Below, one piece after another: positions 48,781-57,219 of a stretch of 64,000 nt of DNA. Position 1 is the stretch's first letter; each line of letters opens with the position of its first letter. The notes below the pieces were generated by a model. That model was given only the letters and a program-made list of their open reading frames with translations, ran no database searches and had not been told where the DNA came from. This DNA comes from Armatimonadota bacterium (GTDB lineage: Bacteria > Armatimonadota > Fimbriimonadia > Fimbriimonadales > Fimbriimonadaceae). The position numbers were made by a program, and so were the translations under genes. The DNA lies in the NCBI GenBank assembly GCA_018268255.1, contig JAFDWX010000004.1:248001-312000 (forward strand), written 5' to 3'.

Positions 48781-49858
48781 TTTCCGCGTTTTGAAGGGGG
48801 GTTTTCAAAATGCTGGGATCGATGGGCGGGATTTCGCCACGCACCGCACGATCCAGAGCATGGTCAAAGTCTTCGGGATTTTCAGGATCGAATCGGGCCT
48901 CTGGAGCGGGGATGATCTCGGGACAGCATCCGGCATGAACGCTGCAAAGGACGGGGGTTCCGATCAAGATCGCCTCGTTGGGCGTCAGTCCCCAAACGTC
49001 TTCTAGCGTCGGAAATACGAACACATCGGCGCTGGCATAAAACCCGGCCATAGCGTTCGGTTTTTGGAATGGATACCAATGCACGTCTTGGAGGTTGTTC
49101 TCTTCGGCGAATGCCCTCAATTGAGCCTCATCTGAGCCTCCGCCAACCATGAGTGTCGAAAACTCCAAGCCTCGAGCCTGGGCTCGGTGGACAGCCTGCA
49201 GAAACTCCAGCCCGCCTTTTCTCGCAATCATCTGGCCATTGAAGAGCAGAACCGGACGCTTGAGTCCAGGAACTGCTGGGGCAGTTCCCTTCGGAAAAAG
49301 ATCGAAATCAACACAGTTTTGGATCTGGGCAACCGATTCAGGCTTGACTCCGAGCGTCACGAGATAATCGGTCGAGCTGAGCCCCATGCTAATCCAGTGC
49401 TTGGCCCATCGAGCGATAAATCGTCGGATTCCTGTCTTGATTCTTCCGATGTCACCCTCGGAACGGATTGTGCCGCCGAACCAGATCCAAACCGGAGCAC
49501 CGGTCAGAGTTCCAAAGGTGAGGGCTATGAGCGTCCGAAATCCGAGTTCAACAGAAATTATCGCGTGGGGTCGAACCCGAATGAGGTCGAGGAGATAGCC
49601 TGGCTGGATTTGAATGTAACGAGTTTCAAACTCCTTGCCACCTTTGCTTCGCTTCAGCCGATAGAGGAAACCCGACGAGCTTTTCACCGAAAACCGCGCA
49701 TTTGCCGGAACAAGATTATGCCAAGTGGGCCGGTTGGGTTCTGGCTTGCCAATGAAGATTCGGAGATCGCACCACTTGCCCAGTTCCTGGTACACGGGGA
49801 TTCGGTACGGCGTGAGAATGGGCGCAAGCAAAGCCACTTTGATCGGTTTGTCTGCCAT
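48731..49858 (-). CDS. GT4-type glycosyltransferase
   Basis: 375 residues. VALLAPILTPYRIPVYQEL and IISVELGFRTLIAL in the first domain; LLFNGQMIARKGGLEFLQAV and FPTLEDVWGLTPNEAILIGTP (Glu in E-D-V-W and N-E-A) in the second. It resembles glycosyltransferases of the same island. It is read opposite to the neighbouring GT4 gene and their 3' ends overlap by 50 bases, an uncommon amount. Its substrate is unknown. Confidence 0.86.
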   Translation of the reverse strand: MADKPIKVALLAPILTPYRIPVYQELGKWCDLRIFIGKPEPNRPTWHNLVPANARFSVKSSSGFLYRLKRSKGGKEFETRYIQIQPGYLLDLIRVRPHAIISVELGFRTLIALTFGTLTGAPVWIWFGGTIRSEGDIGRIKTGIRRFIARWAKHWISMGLSSTDYLVTLGVKPESVAQIQNCVDFDLFPKGTAPAVPGLKRPVLLFNGQMIARKGGLEFLQAVHRAQARGLEFSTLMVGGGSDEAQLRAFAEENNLQDVHWYPFQKPNAMAGFYASADVFVFPTLEDVWGLTPNEAILIGTPVLCSVHAGCCPEIIPAPEARFDPENPEDFDHALDRAVRGEIPPIDPSILKTPLQNAEIIWSDFQKHVRALRNK

Positions 49859-50162
49859 CGCCAGGCTAGAATCTACCAGAGTGTTATGAGCGCCTGTCGC
49901 TGATGGTTCCCTTATCTAAAACCCAGGATCTCTTGCACTTCATCTAGATGGCGGCCATATCTACCAGATGTCAGTGTTACGGTCCCTGAGGGTGGAACGT
50001 ACCCAAACTCACAAACCTCAGTCGAATCTAAGTAAACGTATTGCTTCACTGATGGAAAGTATCCATTATTGACTTTCAGTCCGCAATTTAATGAACACGC
50101 ACGTATAATCGGGAGTGTGCATGGGCCCGAATTTTTGTGGGTCCTATTTAGGAGGGAGAAAA
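49859..50162. other. intergenic region, possible gene remnant and promoter
   Basis: No sure gene. On the minus strand 49912-50094 encodes about 60 residues ending GYVPPSGTVTLTSGRYGRH...ILGFR, with protein-like composition. Its only starts lie inside the next gene's leader, so it may be a 5'-cut remnant. The right part carries the promoter of the PEP-CTERM gene. Confidence 0.35.
50104..50109 (+). promoter_or_regulatory. -10 element of the PEP-CTERM gene
   Basis: A perfect TATAAT at 50104-50109 lies 53 bases before the ATG; no clear -35 is seen at 17 bases (TTGACT lies 29 bases away). Confidence 0.4.
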
Positions 50163-50822
50163 ATGAAATCTTTGTTCTGGAGAGGTGCACTCGCAGCAGT
50201 GTCTCTTGCAGGAGCAGCAACAGGCTCCGCCGTGGAGCTACTCACCAATGGCAGTTTCGAAAACAACCACGCCGTGGGAACTGTCTACAACAACTCAAAC
50301 AGCGAGTTCGAAGCTCTCGTCCCGGCGGTTTACGCGTTCGGGACATCCTCAGAAGTCGATCTGATGGATTGGGCAGATACCTACGGTCCGAAGCCATCGT
50401 CCGGAAACTGGAAAATTGCTCTGCACGCAAAGGTCAGCACTCCGGATGTCGATGCAATCTCGTTCGACTTAAAAACTCCAATCGTAGGCGGAAAAGACTA
50501 CAACGTTAGCTTCGATGCTGCTTATATCACTGCCTATGATCCCAATGGTGGCCCGATACAGGTTGGGGTATCAAACAACGCTCACTCTTTTGGCACATTG
50601 GTATTCACCGGTGTGCCGACGCTGGGAACTTGGACCACACTCGCAGGAACTTTCCAAGCGCCATCAGACGGGTACTACCTGACCGTGCGTAACGATCCTG
50701 GAGTTCCAGGCTCCTGGGTCCATCTGGACAACTTCCACTTGAGCGTAGTGCCCGAGCCAGCGACCTTGGCGATTTTGAGTCTTGGAGCACTGCTCACACT
50801 GAAGAAGCGAACTGCAAAGTAG
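50163..50822 (+). CDS. PEP-CTERM sorting domain protein
   Basis: 219 residues. Signal peptide (MKSLFWRGALAAVSLAGAATGSA), a jellyroll-like domain of carbohydrate-binding style (LLTNGSFENNHAVGT, WVHLDNFHLS), and the sorting tag VVPEPATLAILSLGALLTL with a basic tail. It should be processed by an exosortase and displayed at the surface. ATG 50163 has GGAGGGA before it. It may belong with the polysaccharide island just upstream, since PEP-CTERM systems and exopolysaccharide genes often occur together. Confidence 0.88.
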   Translation: MKSLFWRGALAAVSLAGAATGSAVELLTNGSFENNHAVGTVYNNSNSEFEALVPAVYAFGTSSEVDLMDWADTYGPKPSSGNWKIALHAKVSTPDVDAISFDLKTPIVGGKDYNVSFDAAYITAYDPNGGPIQVGVSNNAHSFGTLVFTGVPTLGTWTTLAGTFQAPSDGYYLTVRNDPGVPGSWVHLDNFHLSVVPEPATLAILSLGALLTLKKRTAK

Positions 50823-50857
50823 CAGCTCTGCTCACTCTGACAAGCAAAAATAACATT

Positions 50858-50890
50858 GCCCCGGAGCTAACTACTCCGGGGCCTTTTTGG
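50858..50890. terminator. bidirectional terminator between the PEP-CTERM gene and dnaK
   Basis: A perfect 9-bp stem GCCCCGGAG/CTCCGGGGC (50858-50866 with 50874-50882) followed by CTTTTTGG on the plus strand. On the minus strand a T-rich tract (TGTTATTTTTGC) follows. Confidence 0.88.
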
Positions 50891-50902
50891 CTTACCAGCC
50901 AA

Positions 50903-52807
50903 TCACTTTTCTTCTTTGTACTCGGCGTCGATAATGTCCTCACCCTGATTGGCTCCGACACCGGCGCCAACCTTCTCGCCTTCCTCCGCACCAGCTTCGT
51001 TGGAAGTTGCCTGGTACATCTTTTCAGCAAGCGAATGGGATTCGGATTCCAACTCGTTGAACGCAGAACGGATTTCGTCTTCGTTGTCGCCTGCAACTGC
51101 CTTTCGCAGTGCCGCAACTTTGTCCTCGATCCGACCTTTGTCGTTCGGGTCGACCTTGTCTCCCGCATCTCGCAGAGTCTTTTCAACCGAATAGGCGAGC
51201 TGATCCGCCTTGTTCTTGAGCTCCGCGAAATCCCGTGCCTTCTGGTCGGTGGAAGCGTTGGTTTCTGCTTCCTTCATCATCCTGTCGATCTCGTCGCGGT
51301 TGAGGTTGCCCGAACCGGTGATCGTGATCTTCTGCTGGTTTCCGGTGCCGAGGTCCTTTGCACTTACCTGGAGAATTCCGTTCGCGTCGATGTCGAATGT
51401 GACTTCGATTTGTGGCACTCGGGCAGGTGCTGGCGGAATACCAGCGAGGTGGAATCGGCCTAGGCTCTTGTTATCCCGTGCGAGCGGGCGCTCACCCTGC
51501 AGAATGTGAATCTCCACTTCTGGCTGATTGTCGACTGCAGTCGTGTACGTTCGGCTCTTTTTCGTTGGGATTGTCGTATTCCGTTCGATGATCTTGTCGA
51601 AAATTCCGCCCTGAGTCTCCACACCCAGGGAAAGCGGAGTGACATCGAGGAGAAGAATGTCCTTGACTTCTCCACCCAAGACGCCCGCCTGAATCGCAGC
51701 ACCAACGGCCACAACTTCATCGGGGTTAACCGATCGATTGGGCTCCTTGTTGGTGAGCTGTTTGACCAGCTCCTGCACCATCGGCATTCGGCTCGAGCCA
51801 CCCACCAAGATCACCTCGTTCAGCTCGTCTGCTTTCAGACGCGCATCTTCCAGGGCTTGATTGAATGGTCTCTTGATCCGACCCATCAGTCCCTCGCTCA
51901 GTTCCTCGAACTTGCTTCGGGTGAGGGTTACGTCGAGGTGCTTCGGCTGGTTATCTACCGCTGTAATGTACGGCAAATTGATATTCGTCGTGACCTGCGC
52001 GCTCAGCTCGATCTTTGCTTTCTCAGCGGCCTCGCGAAGGCGCTGAAGAGCGTCTTTCTGTTGAAGCAAGTCGATGCCTTGCTCCTTTTTGAATTCGCTT
52101 GCAAGATACTCCACGATGACTTGGTCAAAATCGTCACCGCCCAAGTGGCTGTCGCCCGCGGTCGATCGAACTTCTATCAGGCCTTCGCTGACATCCAGGA
52201 CCGAGACGTCGAAGGTACCACCGCCCAAGTCGAACACGAGAATTGTCTCGCTACCCTTTTTGTCAATTCCGTAGGCCAGCGAAGCTGCAGTCGGCTCGTT
52301 GATGATCCGGAGCACCTTCATGCCCGCGATCTCACCCGCGTTTTTGGTTGCAGTGCGCTGCGAGTCATTGAAGTAGGCGGGCACCGTGATGACGGCTTGG
52401 TCGACGGTCGTCCCCAAGTAAGCCTCAGCGTCGGCTTTCAGCTTCTGCAGGATCATCGCGCTGATCTCTTCGGGGGTGAAATCTTTATCGACTGCGGTGA
52501 CGTGGGCAACGGCCATGCCCTTGCTATCCTCTTTCACACGGTAAGCCACACGCTTGGCTTCTTCTGAAACCTCACTGAATTTGTGGCCCATAAATCGCTT
52601 GATGGAAGCGATGGTGTTTTCGGGGTTCACCACAGCCTGGCGCTTGGCGGTTACGCCGACCATGCGCTCTCCGTTATTCTTGAAAGCCACCACGCTGGGC
52701 ATGGTGCGAGTGCCTTCTGCCGTGGCAATGACGACCGGCTCTCCACCTTCCATCACAGCCACAACCGAATTTGTGGTTCCTAAGTCAATTCCTACAACGC
52801 GTCCCAT
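50903..52807 (-). CDS. dnaK: chaperone DnaK (Hsp70)
   Basis: 634 residues. ATPase domain with [32 protein letters not shown] and [14 protein letters not shown]; substrate domain with [15 protein letters not shown]-terminal helical lid and a conserved-style acidic tail ([12 protein letters not shown]). It binds unfolded stretches with ATP-driven cycling, aided by DnaJ (59.2 kb) and GrpE (not in the window). Ribosome site GAGG is eight bases upstream. grpE is not linked, unlike in many dnaK operons. Confidence 0.98.
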   Translation of the reverse strand: MGRVVGIDLGTTNSVVAVMEGGEPVVIATAEGTRTMPSVVAFKNNGERMVGVTAKRQAVVNPENTIASIKRFMGHKFSEVSEEAKRVAYRVKEDSKGMAVAHVTAVDKDFTPEEISAMILQKLKADAEAYLGTTVDQAVITVPAYFNDSQRTATKNAGEIAGMKVLRIINEPTAASLAYGIDKKGSETILVFDLGGGTFDVSVLDVSEGLIEVRSTAGDSHLGGDDFDQVIVEYLASEFKKEQGIDLLQQKDALQRLREAAEKAKIELSAQVTTNINLPYITAVDNQPKHLDVTLTRSKFEELSEGLMGRIKRPFNQALEDARLKADELNEVILVGGSSRMPMVQELVKQLTNKEPNRSVNPDEVVAVGAAIQAGVLGGEVKDILLLDVTPLSLGVETQGGIFDKIIERNTTIPTKKSRTYTTAVDNQPEVEIHILQGERPLARDNKSLGRFHLAGIPPAPARVPQIEVTFDIDANGILQVSAKDLGTGNQQKITITGSGNLNRDEIDRMMKEAETNASTDQKARDFAELKNKADQLAYSVEKTLRDAGDKVDPNDKGRIEDKVAALRKAVAGDNEDEIRSAFNELESESHSLAEKMYQATSNEAGAEEGEKVGAGVGANQGEDIIDAEYKEEK

Positions 52808-52829
52808 TTATCTTCCTCGTATAAGTCTA

Positions 52830-52865
52830 CTCAAGGCAAAAGATTTGAGCCTATGAGACTCACTT
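52830..52865. promoter_or_regulatory. HAIR-like HspR operator upstream of dnaK
   Basis: TTTGAGC-N7-ACTCACT (52845-52865) fits HspR's CTTGAGT-N7-ACTCAAG at 10 of 14 positions with exact spacing. A separate exact half-site ACTCAAG lies at 52830-52836. The site is 38 bases from the dnaK ATG, where HspR would block transcription. Confidence 0.5.
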
Positions 52866-52955
52866 GTTACTTGTAACGCTAGTTATACCCGAAGGGTTCC
52901 AATTGGTTAGACGAATTTCGGCTCGAACTCTGTGATGAGCCTATTTGGTCTGAGA

Positions 52956-53546
52956 CTACTTGAGCGGGTCGGGTGCCCCGTGTTTGCCGAAGTTGTAGAG
53001 CAGGACCAACAGATCGAACCCTGTGACCTGCTTATCGCCGTCAAAGTCGGCAAATCCACCTGGATAGCGAGCCTGAGCCGGAGAATTCAGATCCACAACC
53101 CCAGCCCAATATCTCATGTCATTGCCGCCGTTTTCTTTCGCTCCCAACACACTTTTGAGAATGCTGAGGTCTTTGTCATCGATCACATTGTCTTCATTGA
53201 TGTCGCCGAAAATAGGGTGAAGGGTGATCTCGGTCGTTTTAATGGGATCGAATTCGATTCGGTACCCAATTCCAGATCGGTATCGGCAATGCAAGTAATA
53301 GTTGCTGCGCCTTTTTGGAATTGGCAATTCTTGACCTTGGGGGGTATACGGGAGTGCTAGGCTCTCCATGAGAGGTTCATAGATCCCATCTTCCAGTTCC
53401 TCGATTGTCACAACTGGAAAAAGAAGTTCGCTCACCTTGGGGAGCTTTAATGTGATCAAGTAGAAGTCGTCTTCCTCGGGGAGATTGGTCTGAGCCCACA
53501 CTTGCGAGCCCACCAAGATACCGACAACCAGGATCAGCAGTTTCAT
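52956..53546 (-). CDS. exported protein with dockerin-type repeats
   Basis: 196 residues. Signal peptide MKLLILVVGILVGSQVWA before Q, then about 90 residues of unrecognised sequence, and two calcium-binding loops DINEDNVIDDKD and DFDGDKQVTGFD as in dockerin type I. Same pattern as the protein at 13988-15475, although the rest is unrelated. Start 53546 is chosen by its signal peptide. The function is unknown. Confidence 0.8.
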   Translation of the reverse strand: MKLLILVVGILVGSQVWAQTNLPEEDDFYLITLKLPKVSELLFPVVTIEELEDGIYEPLMESLALPYTPQGQELPIPKRRSNYYLHCRYRSGIGYRIEFDPIKTTEITLHPIFGDINEDNVIDDKDLSILKSVLGAKENGGNDMRYWAGVVDLNSPAQARYPGGFADFDGDKQVTGFDLLVLLYNFGKHGAPDPLK

Positions 53547-53595
53547 GACCTTTATCTGTATTGTGCCCAGGAACGGAACATACGTTCGGTGAGAG

Positions 53596-53633
53596 CTAAA
53601 AAAAAGTCCCTCACTCATGGAGCGAGGGACTTT
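53596..53633 (-). terminator. rho-independent terminator of the pseudopilin-lipoprotein operon
   Basis: On the minus strand a 14-bp stem (53620-53633 with 53603-53616, one G-T pair) and a three-base loop run into about eight T at 53596-53603. Confidence 0.9.
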
Positions 53634-53649
53634 CGTACTCGTAAGGAGG

Positions 53650-53919
53650 TCAGTTGCCTGACGGAGTAGGCGATTTTGGTGCCGGTGAAGGTTCGGCGGG
53701 TGCAGGTTGACTCCCTCCTTGGCCAGCGTCCTGGTTGTGCTGAGCCTCGAGCTTTTTGTAGTCTTCCAACTCCTTTTCGCGCCCGGATTCTTTCATCGCT
53801 TTTTCAAAAGACTCATTGGAGAAATCCGCTTTGCTCCCTTCGGCCTGCGTATTGGATCCACAACCGACTAGGAATGCGCACACTGTCATCACAATGAATC
53901 CCGAGATGACCTTTTTCAT
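53650..53919 (-). CDS. small lipoprotein coupled to the pseudopilin
   Basis: 89 residues. Signal peptide MKKVISGFIVMTVCAFLVGC: LVGC is an acceptable lipobox, so Cys20 is likely lipidated. The mature part is charged, then Pro/Ser/Ala-rich (PAPAEPSPAPKSPTPSGN), probably disordered and spanning the cell wall. Its ATG overlaps the stop of the pseudopilin gene (ATGA), so both are made together. The function is unknown; a role at the pilus or its anchoring is inference from the operon. Confidence 0.82.
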   Translation of the reverse strand: MKKVISGFIVMTVCAFLVGCGSNTQAEGSKADFSNESFEKAMKESGREKELEDYKKLEAQHNQDAGQGGSQPAPAEPSPAPKSPTPSGN

Positions 53920-54914
53920 TGCGATTGAAGTCCCCACAAGGGATAGTTGATTGATGTGTTTGGTTTTACAAACCCCAAGTTTCCAACTTCAATCGGAACG
54001 CAATCGTGTTGGTAGGTCCACCCAGCGGTGGGTCCCCCTGAAACTCCGAGATACTCAAACTTTGTGGGGGTTTTTGCCAGAAAAGCTTCAGCCGAATAGA
54101 ATTTTGAGCTCCCATCAGCGTGCCCGATTGTCAGGCCGCCACCAGGGGCTTTTTGAGGATCTGGCGTGGTCCCTTTCGTACCCTTAGTGCAGTCCGTGAT
54201 GTCACCAACCATGAGCTTATATCGCCAGAACTCTCGGATCGCTGGCGGATATGAGGTCATTGTAGGACCCTTTCCTTCACTATCCACAGTACCGCCCGGG
54301 ACCTGGGCAGTACCCACCCACTTGGCCTTAGACGGATTCCATTGAGCAGGAAATTCCAGCATCAGCGCTGCGGCAGAGGGGTTCGGAAGTCCAGTAACGC
54401 TGCCTCCCGTCCAGCTATTGCGATACTGATACGGCGAATTCGCCTGATTTCCGTAAACATCAAGTTGGCCGGTGATTGAAGTATTGAGGGCGAACCCGCC
54501 GACTACTTGGCCATTTGAATCCCACTGGTCCTGCAACTTCTTACGCAGAGGATGCTCCAGAATTTCCAGATTCTTGGTGTACATCATCACCCACTTTTGC
54601 CAAGAGAATGCGTTCATCCTGTTATAGAAGGGACCACTACAACCCGCTGTTGCAGAGCCGTTGTAGCTGGCGGCCTTGAATTTTGGATTCAGCGACGAGT
54701 TCAAGATGCATCCATCGTCGCGCGGCCACATATCATCGTGGTCACCCGCGTACATGATGAGTGCGAGCACGTTCTGTTTCTGGTTGGAAATGCTCTTGGT
54801 TTTTTGAGCAGCCATCTTGGCCTGAGCAAAGACTGGGAAGAGGATGGCGGCGAGGATCGCGATGATGGCGATGACGACTAGCAGTTCAATAAGCGTAAAG
54901 GCTCTACGTTTCAT
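53916..54914 (-). CDS. prepilin-type pseudopilin (DUF1559-like)
   Basis: 332 residues. MKRRA-FTLIELLVVIAIIAIL is the prepilin peptidase site and helix, followed by LFPVFAQAKMAAQKT, nearly identical to the protein at 35775-36608. GGGLTIGHADGSSKFY near residue 265 is the family's GH-DG motif. It probably builds a pilus-like fibre. Unlike the other pseudopilin it is followed directly by a lipoprotein gene. A leader of about 50 bases carries GGAGG close to the ATG. Confidence 0.9.
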   Translation of the reverse strand: MKRRAFTLIELLVVIAIIAILAAILFPVFAQAKMAAQKTKSISNQKQNVLALIMYAGDHDDMWPRDDGCILNSSLNPKFKAASYNGSATAGCSGPFYNRMNAFSWQKWVMMYTKNLEILEHPLRKKLQDQWDSNGQVVGGFALNTSITGQLDVYGNQANSPYQYRNSWTGGSVTGLPNPSAAALMLEFPAQWNPSKAKWVGTAQVPGGTVDSEGKGPTMTSYPPAIREFWRYKLMVGDITDCTKGTKGTTPDPQKAPGGGLTIGHADGSSKFYSAEAFLAKTPTKFEYLGVSGGPTAGWTYQHDCVPIEVGNLGFVKPNTSINYPLWGLQSQ

Positions 54915-54966
54915 ACGGAGTGGTCCTCCCTTAACAATTCAGGTCTTGAAGTATATTCTCCTTAGG

Positions 54967-54982
54967 CTAAGGGAATGTTAAG
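54967..54982 (-). promoter_or_regulatory. copy of the 16-base motif upstream of the second pseudopilin
   Basis: CTAAGGGAATGTTAAG read on the plus strand, 53-68 bases upstream of the pseudopilin start (54914). It differs from 35710-35725 at two positions. Its orientation relative to the gene is inverted compared with that copy. Confidence 0.35.
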
Positions 54983-55093
54983 AAGGTGTGGCAATTTTAC
55001 TGGGAAAAACTGCTGCGCCACCCGCAAGATATCCATCTCTGGGCAAAGGAACCCTGTCCAATAGAGTCGAATCTATCCTAGCAAGGGAGTTCA

Positions 55094-57169
55094 ATGTTGA
55101 AGACCTATTCACCAGACCACATCCGTAATGTTGCCATTGTAGGCCACGGCGGGGCGGGCAAAACGATGCTCGTCGAACACATGCTCTACACCGCCGGAGC
55201 GACCGACCGACTGGGGACCGTGGAAGGAGGCACGACCCAAAGCGACTACGATCCGCTCGAGGTGCGACGCAAAATCAGCCTGGGCGCTTCCATCTTACCA
55301 ATCGAGTGGCACGACCACAAAATCAACCTTATCGACGTGCCCGGATTTCCCGATTTCATAGGCGAATTGCACTCTGTCGCACGGGTCGTCGAATCGATGG
55401 TTTTTGTTTGCGAGGCAAAGAAAGATCTTGATGTTGGATTCGACCTCGCCTGGGAAGTCGCCGAGCAGTACGGGTTGGCGCGGTGCATTTTCATCAACAA
55501 GCTTGAACGTGACAATGCCGACTACGAGGGCCTGATCGAGACTCTTCACGAGCGGTACGGGCGCAAAATCGTCAACGTTCAAATACCCATCGGTCACCAG
55601 GCAGCATTCAGCGGAGTGCTGGATCTGCTTTCGATGAAGGTCTACAAGGGCCACGACCGCGGTCTCGAAATCGACGACATCCCTGCTGGCTATGCTGAAC
55701 AAGCAGCCGAGCGCAGAGACAAGATGATGGACGCCGCTGCCGAGGGCGATGACGAACTCGCTATGAAGTATCTGGAGGGCGAGTCCTTAACTTCGGAAGA
55801 GATTGAGCACGGCCTGTTGGTCGGCACTGAAACCGGCAAAGTCGTCCCTGTGCTGTTGGGATCTGCTCATACCGGCATCGGTGTCGCGACGCTTCTGGAC
55901 CGAATCATCGGTGAATTGCCCTCGCCAAAGGACATGCCCAAGGAGCACGATGGAAAGCCTCTTCAGCCAGATCCAGACGGGCCGCTTGCAGCCTTTGTCT
56001 TCAAGTCCACGGCAGACCCCTATGTCGGCAAAATCAACTTTGTTCGGGTCTTTAGCGGCCAGCTCAAGGTGGATCAAGTCGTCAAAAACTCGACCTCTGG
56101 CACGGACGAGAGGTTGCACAACCTGTACTTCTCGCACGGAAAGGGTCAGGAATCGGCGACTGTCGTTCCACCGGGCGATATCTGTGCGGTTGCCAAACTG
56201 CAGCATACAGGCACGGGCGAAACCCTTACGACTGCGAAAGACAACGTTGCTTTGGAACCCATCAAGTTCCCAGAGCCGATCTATGCAGTGGCCATCCGAC
56301 CCGTCAGCAAGACCGATGAAGACAAGCTAGGGCCTTCGCTCCAACGCCTGTTGGAAGAAGATCCCACCTTGCGGTACGAGCGCGACCCACAACTCCACCA
56401 GGAAATCTTGCGGGGCATGGGTGATATCCACCTGGATACCGTCATCGACAAGCTCAAGACTCGGTTCGGAGTCGGGGTCACGGTCGAAGACGCCAAAGTT
56501 CCCTATCGCGAGACCATTCGTGGTTCTGCAAAGGCACAAGGGCGACACAAACGGCAGACGGGCGGCAAGGGCCAGTTCGGCGACTGCTGGATCGAGATGG
56601 GACCACTCGGTCGAGGCGAAGGGTTCACATTCGACAACAAGGTTGTCGGCGGCGCGATCCCCAAGAACTTCATTCCCGCCATCGAAAAAGGCATCCGAGA
56701 GACGCTCGACAAGGGCGTTATGGCTGGATACCCCGTGGTGGACGTCAAGGTCACCGTCTACGATGGCAGCTACCACGACGTGGACTCCAGCGAAGCTGCT
56801 TTTAAGATTGCGGGATCTCTCGCTTTCAAGAATGCGGCGGCGGCGGCGGGTACGAGCATCCTGGAGCCGATTCTGGAAGTCCATGTGGACGTGCCCGATG
56901 AATGCGTGGGCGACGTGGTGGGCGACCTGAATGGCCGCAGGGGCCGACTGAATGGCATGGAACCTATTTCCGCCGGAAAGACGGAGATTCATGCGCAAGT
57001 TCCCCAAGCAACCATGATGCGGTACGCGCTCGACTTGCGGTCGATCACCAAGGGTCGTGGCCGATTCCGACAAGTGTTTTCGCACTATGAGGAATTGCCG
57101 CACCCAGAGGCCCAGAGTCTGGTCGAAGCTTACGAAAAGGCTCGAAAAGAACACGAAGACGATCACTAG
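55094..57169 (+). CDS. EF-G-like translational GTPase (EF-G2 type)
   Basis: 691 residues with EF-G domain order: GTPase, domain II (about 290-370), domains III-V (PYRETIRGSAKAQGRHKRQTGGKGQFGD in outline; the HKRQTGGKGQF loop of domain IV). Key GTPase motifs are changed: G1 reads GHGGAGKT (EF-G has GHIDAGKT), G3 reads DVPGFPDF with Phe85 where EF-G has the catalytic His, and G4 reads NKLE with Glu138 instead of Asp. This pattern is known for EF-G2-type paralogues. It may act in a special step of translation rather than as main EF-G. Confidence 0.88.
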   Translation: MLKTYSPDHIRNVAIVGHGGAGKTMLVEHMLYTAGATDRLGTVEGGTTQSDYDPLEVRRKISLGASILPIEWHDHKINLIDVPGFPDFIGELHSVARVVESMVFVCEAKKDLDVGFDLAWEVAEQYGLARCIFINKLERDNADYEGLIETLHERYGRKIVNVQIPIGHQAAFSGVLDLLSMKVYKGHDRGLEIDDIPAGYAEQAAERRDKMMDAAAEGDDELAMKYLEGESLTSEEIEHGLLVGTETGKVVPVLLGSAHTGIGVATLLDRIIGELPSPKDMPKEHDGKPLQPDPDGPLAAFVFKSTADPYVGKINFVRVFSGQLKVDQVVKNSTSGTDERLHNLYFSHGKGQESATVVPPGDICAVAKLQHTGTGETLTTAKDNVALEPIKFPEPIYAVAIRPVSKTDEDKLGPSLQRLLEEDPTLRYERDPQLHQEILRGMGDIHLDTVIDKLKTRFGVGVTVEDAKVPYRETIRGSAKAQGRHKRQTGGKGQFGDCWIEMGPLGRGEGFTFDNKVVGGAIPKNFIPAIEKGIRETLDKGVMAGYPVVDVKVTVYDGSYHDVDSSEAAFKIAGSLAFKNAAAAAGTSILEPILEVHVDVPDECVGDVVGDLNGRRGRLNGMEPISAGKTEIHAQVPQATMMRYALDLRSITKGRGRFRQVFSHYEELPHPEAQSLVEAYEKARKEHEDDH

Positions 57170-57191
57170 CGCTTGTGATCGACGACATAGT

Positions 57192-57219
57192 GCAGGAGCA
57201 TTCGTGCTCCTGCCTTTTT
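57192..57219 (+). terminator. rho-independent terminator of the EF-G-like gene
   Basis: A 9-bp stem GCAGGAGCA/TGCTCCTGC (57192-57200 with 57205-57213) closed by a stable TTCG tetraloop, then CTTTTTAT. Confidence 0.92.

Noticed and set aside
51506-52567. 353-residue open frame opposite dnaK
   Set aside because: It is antisense to dnaK.
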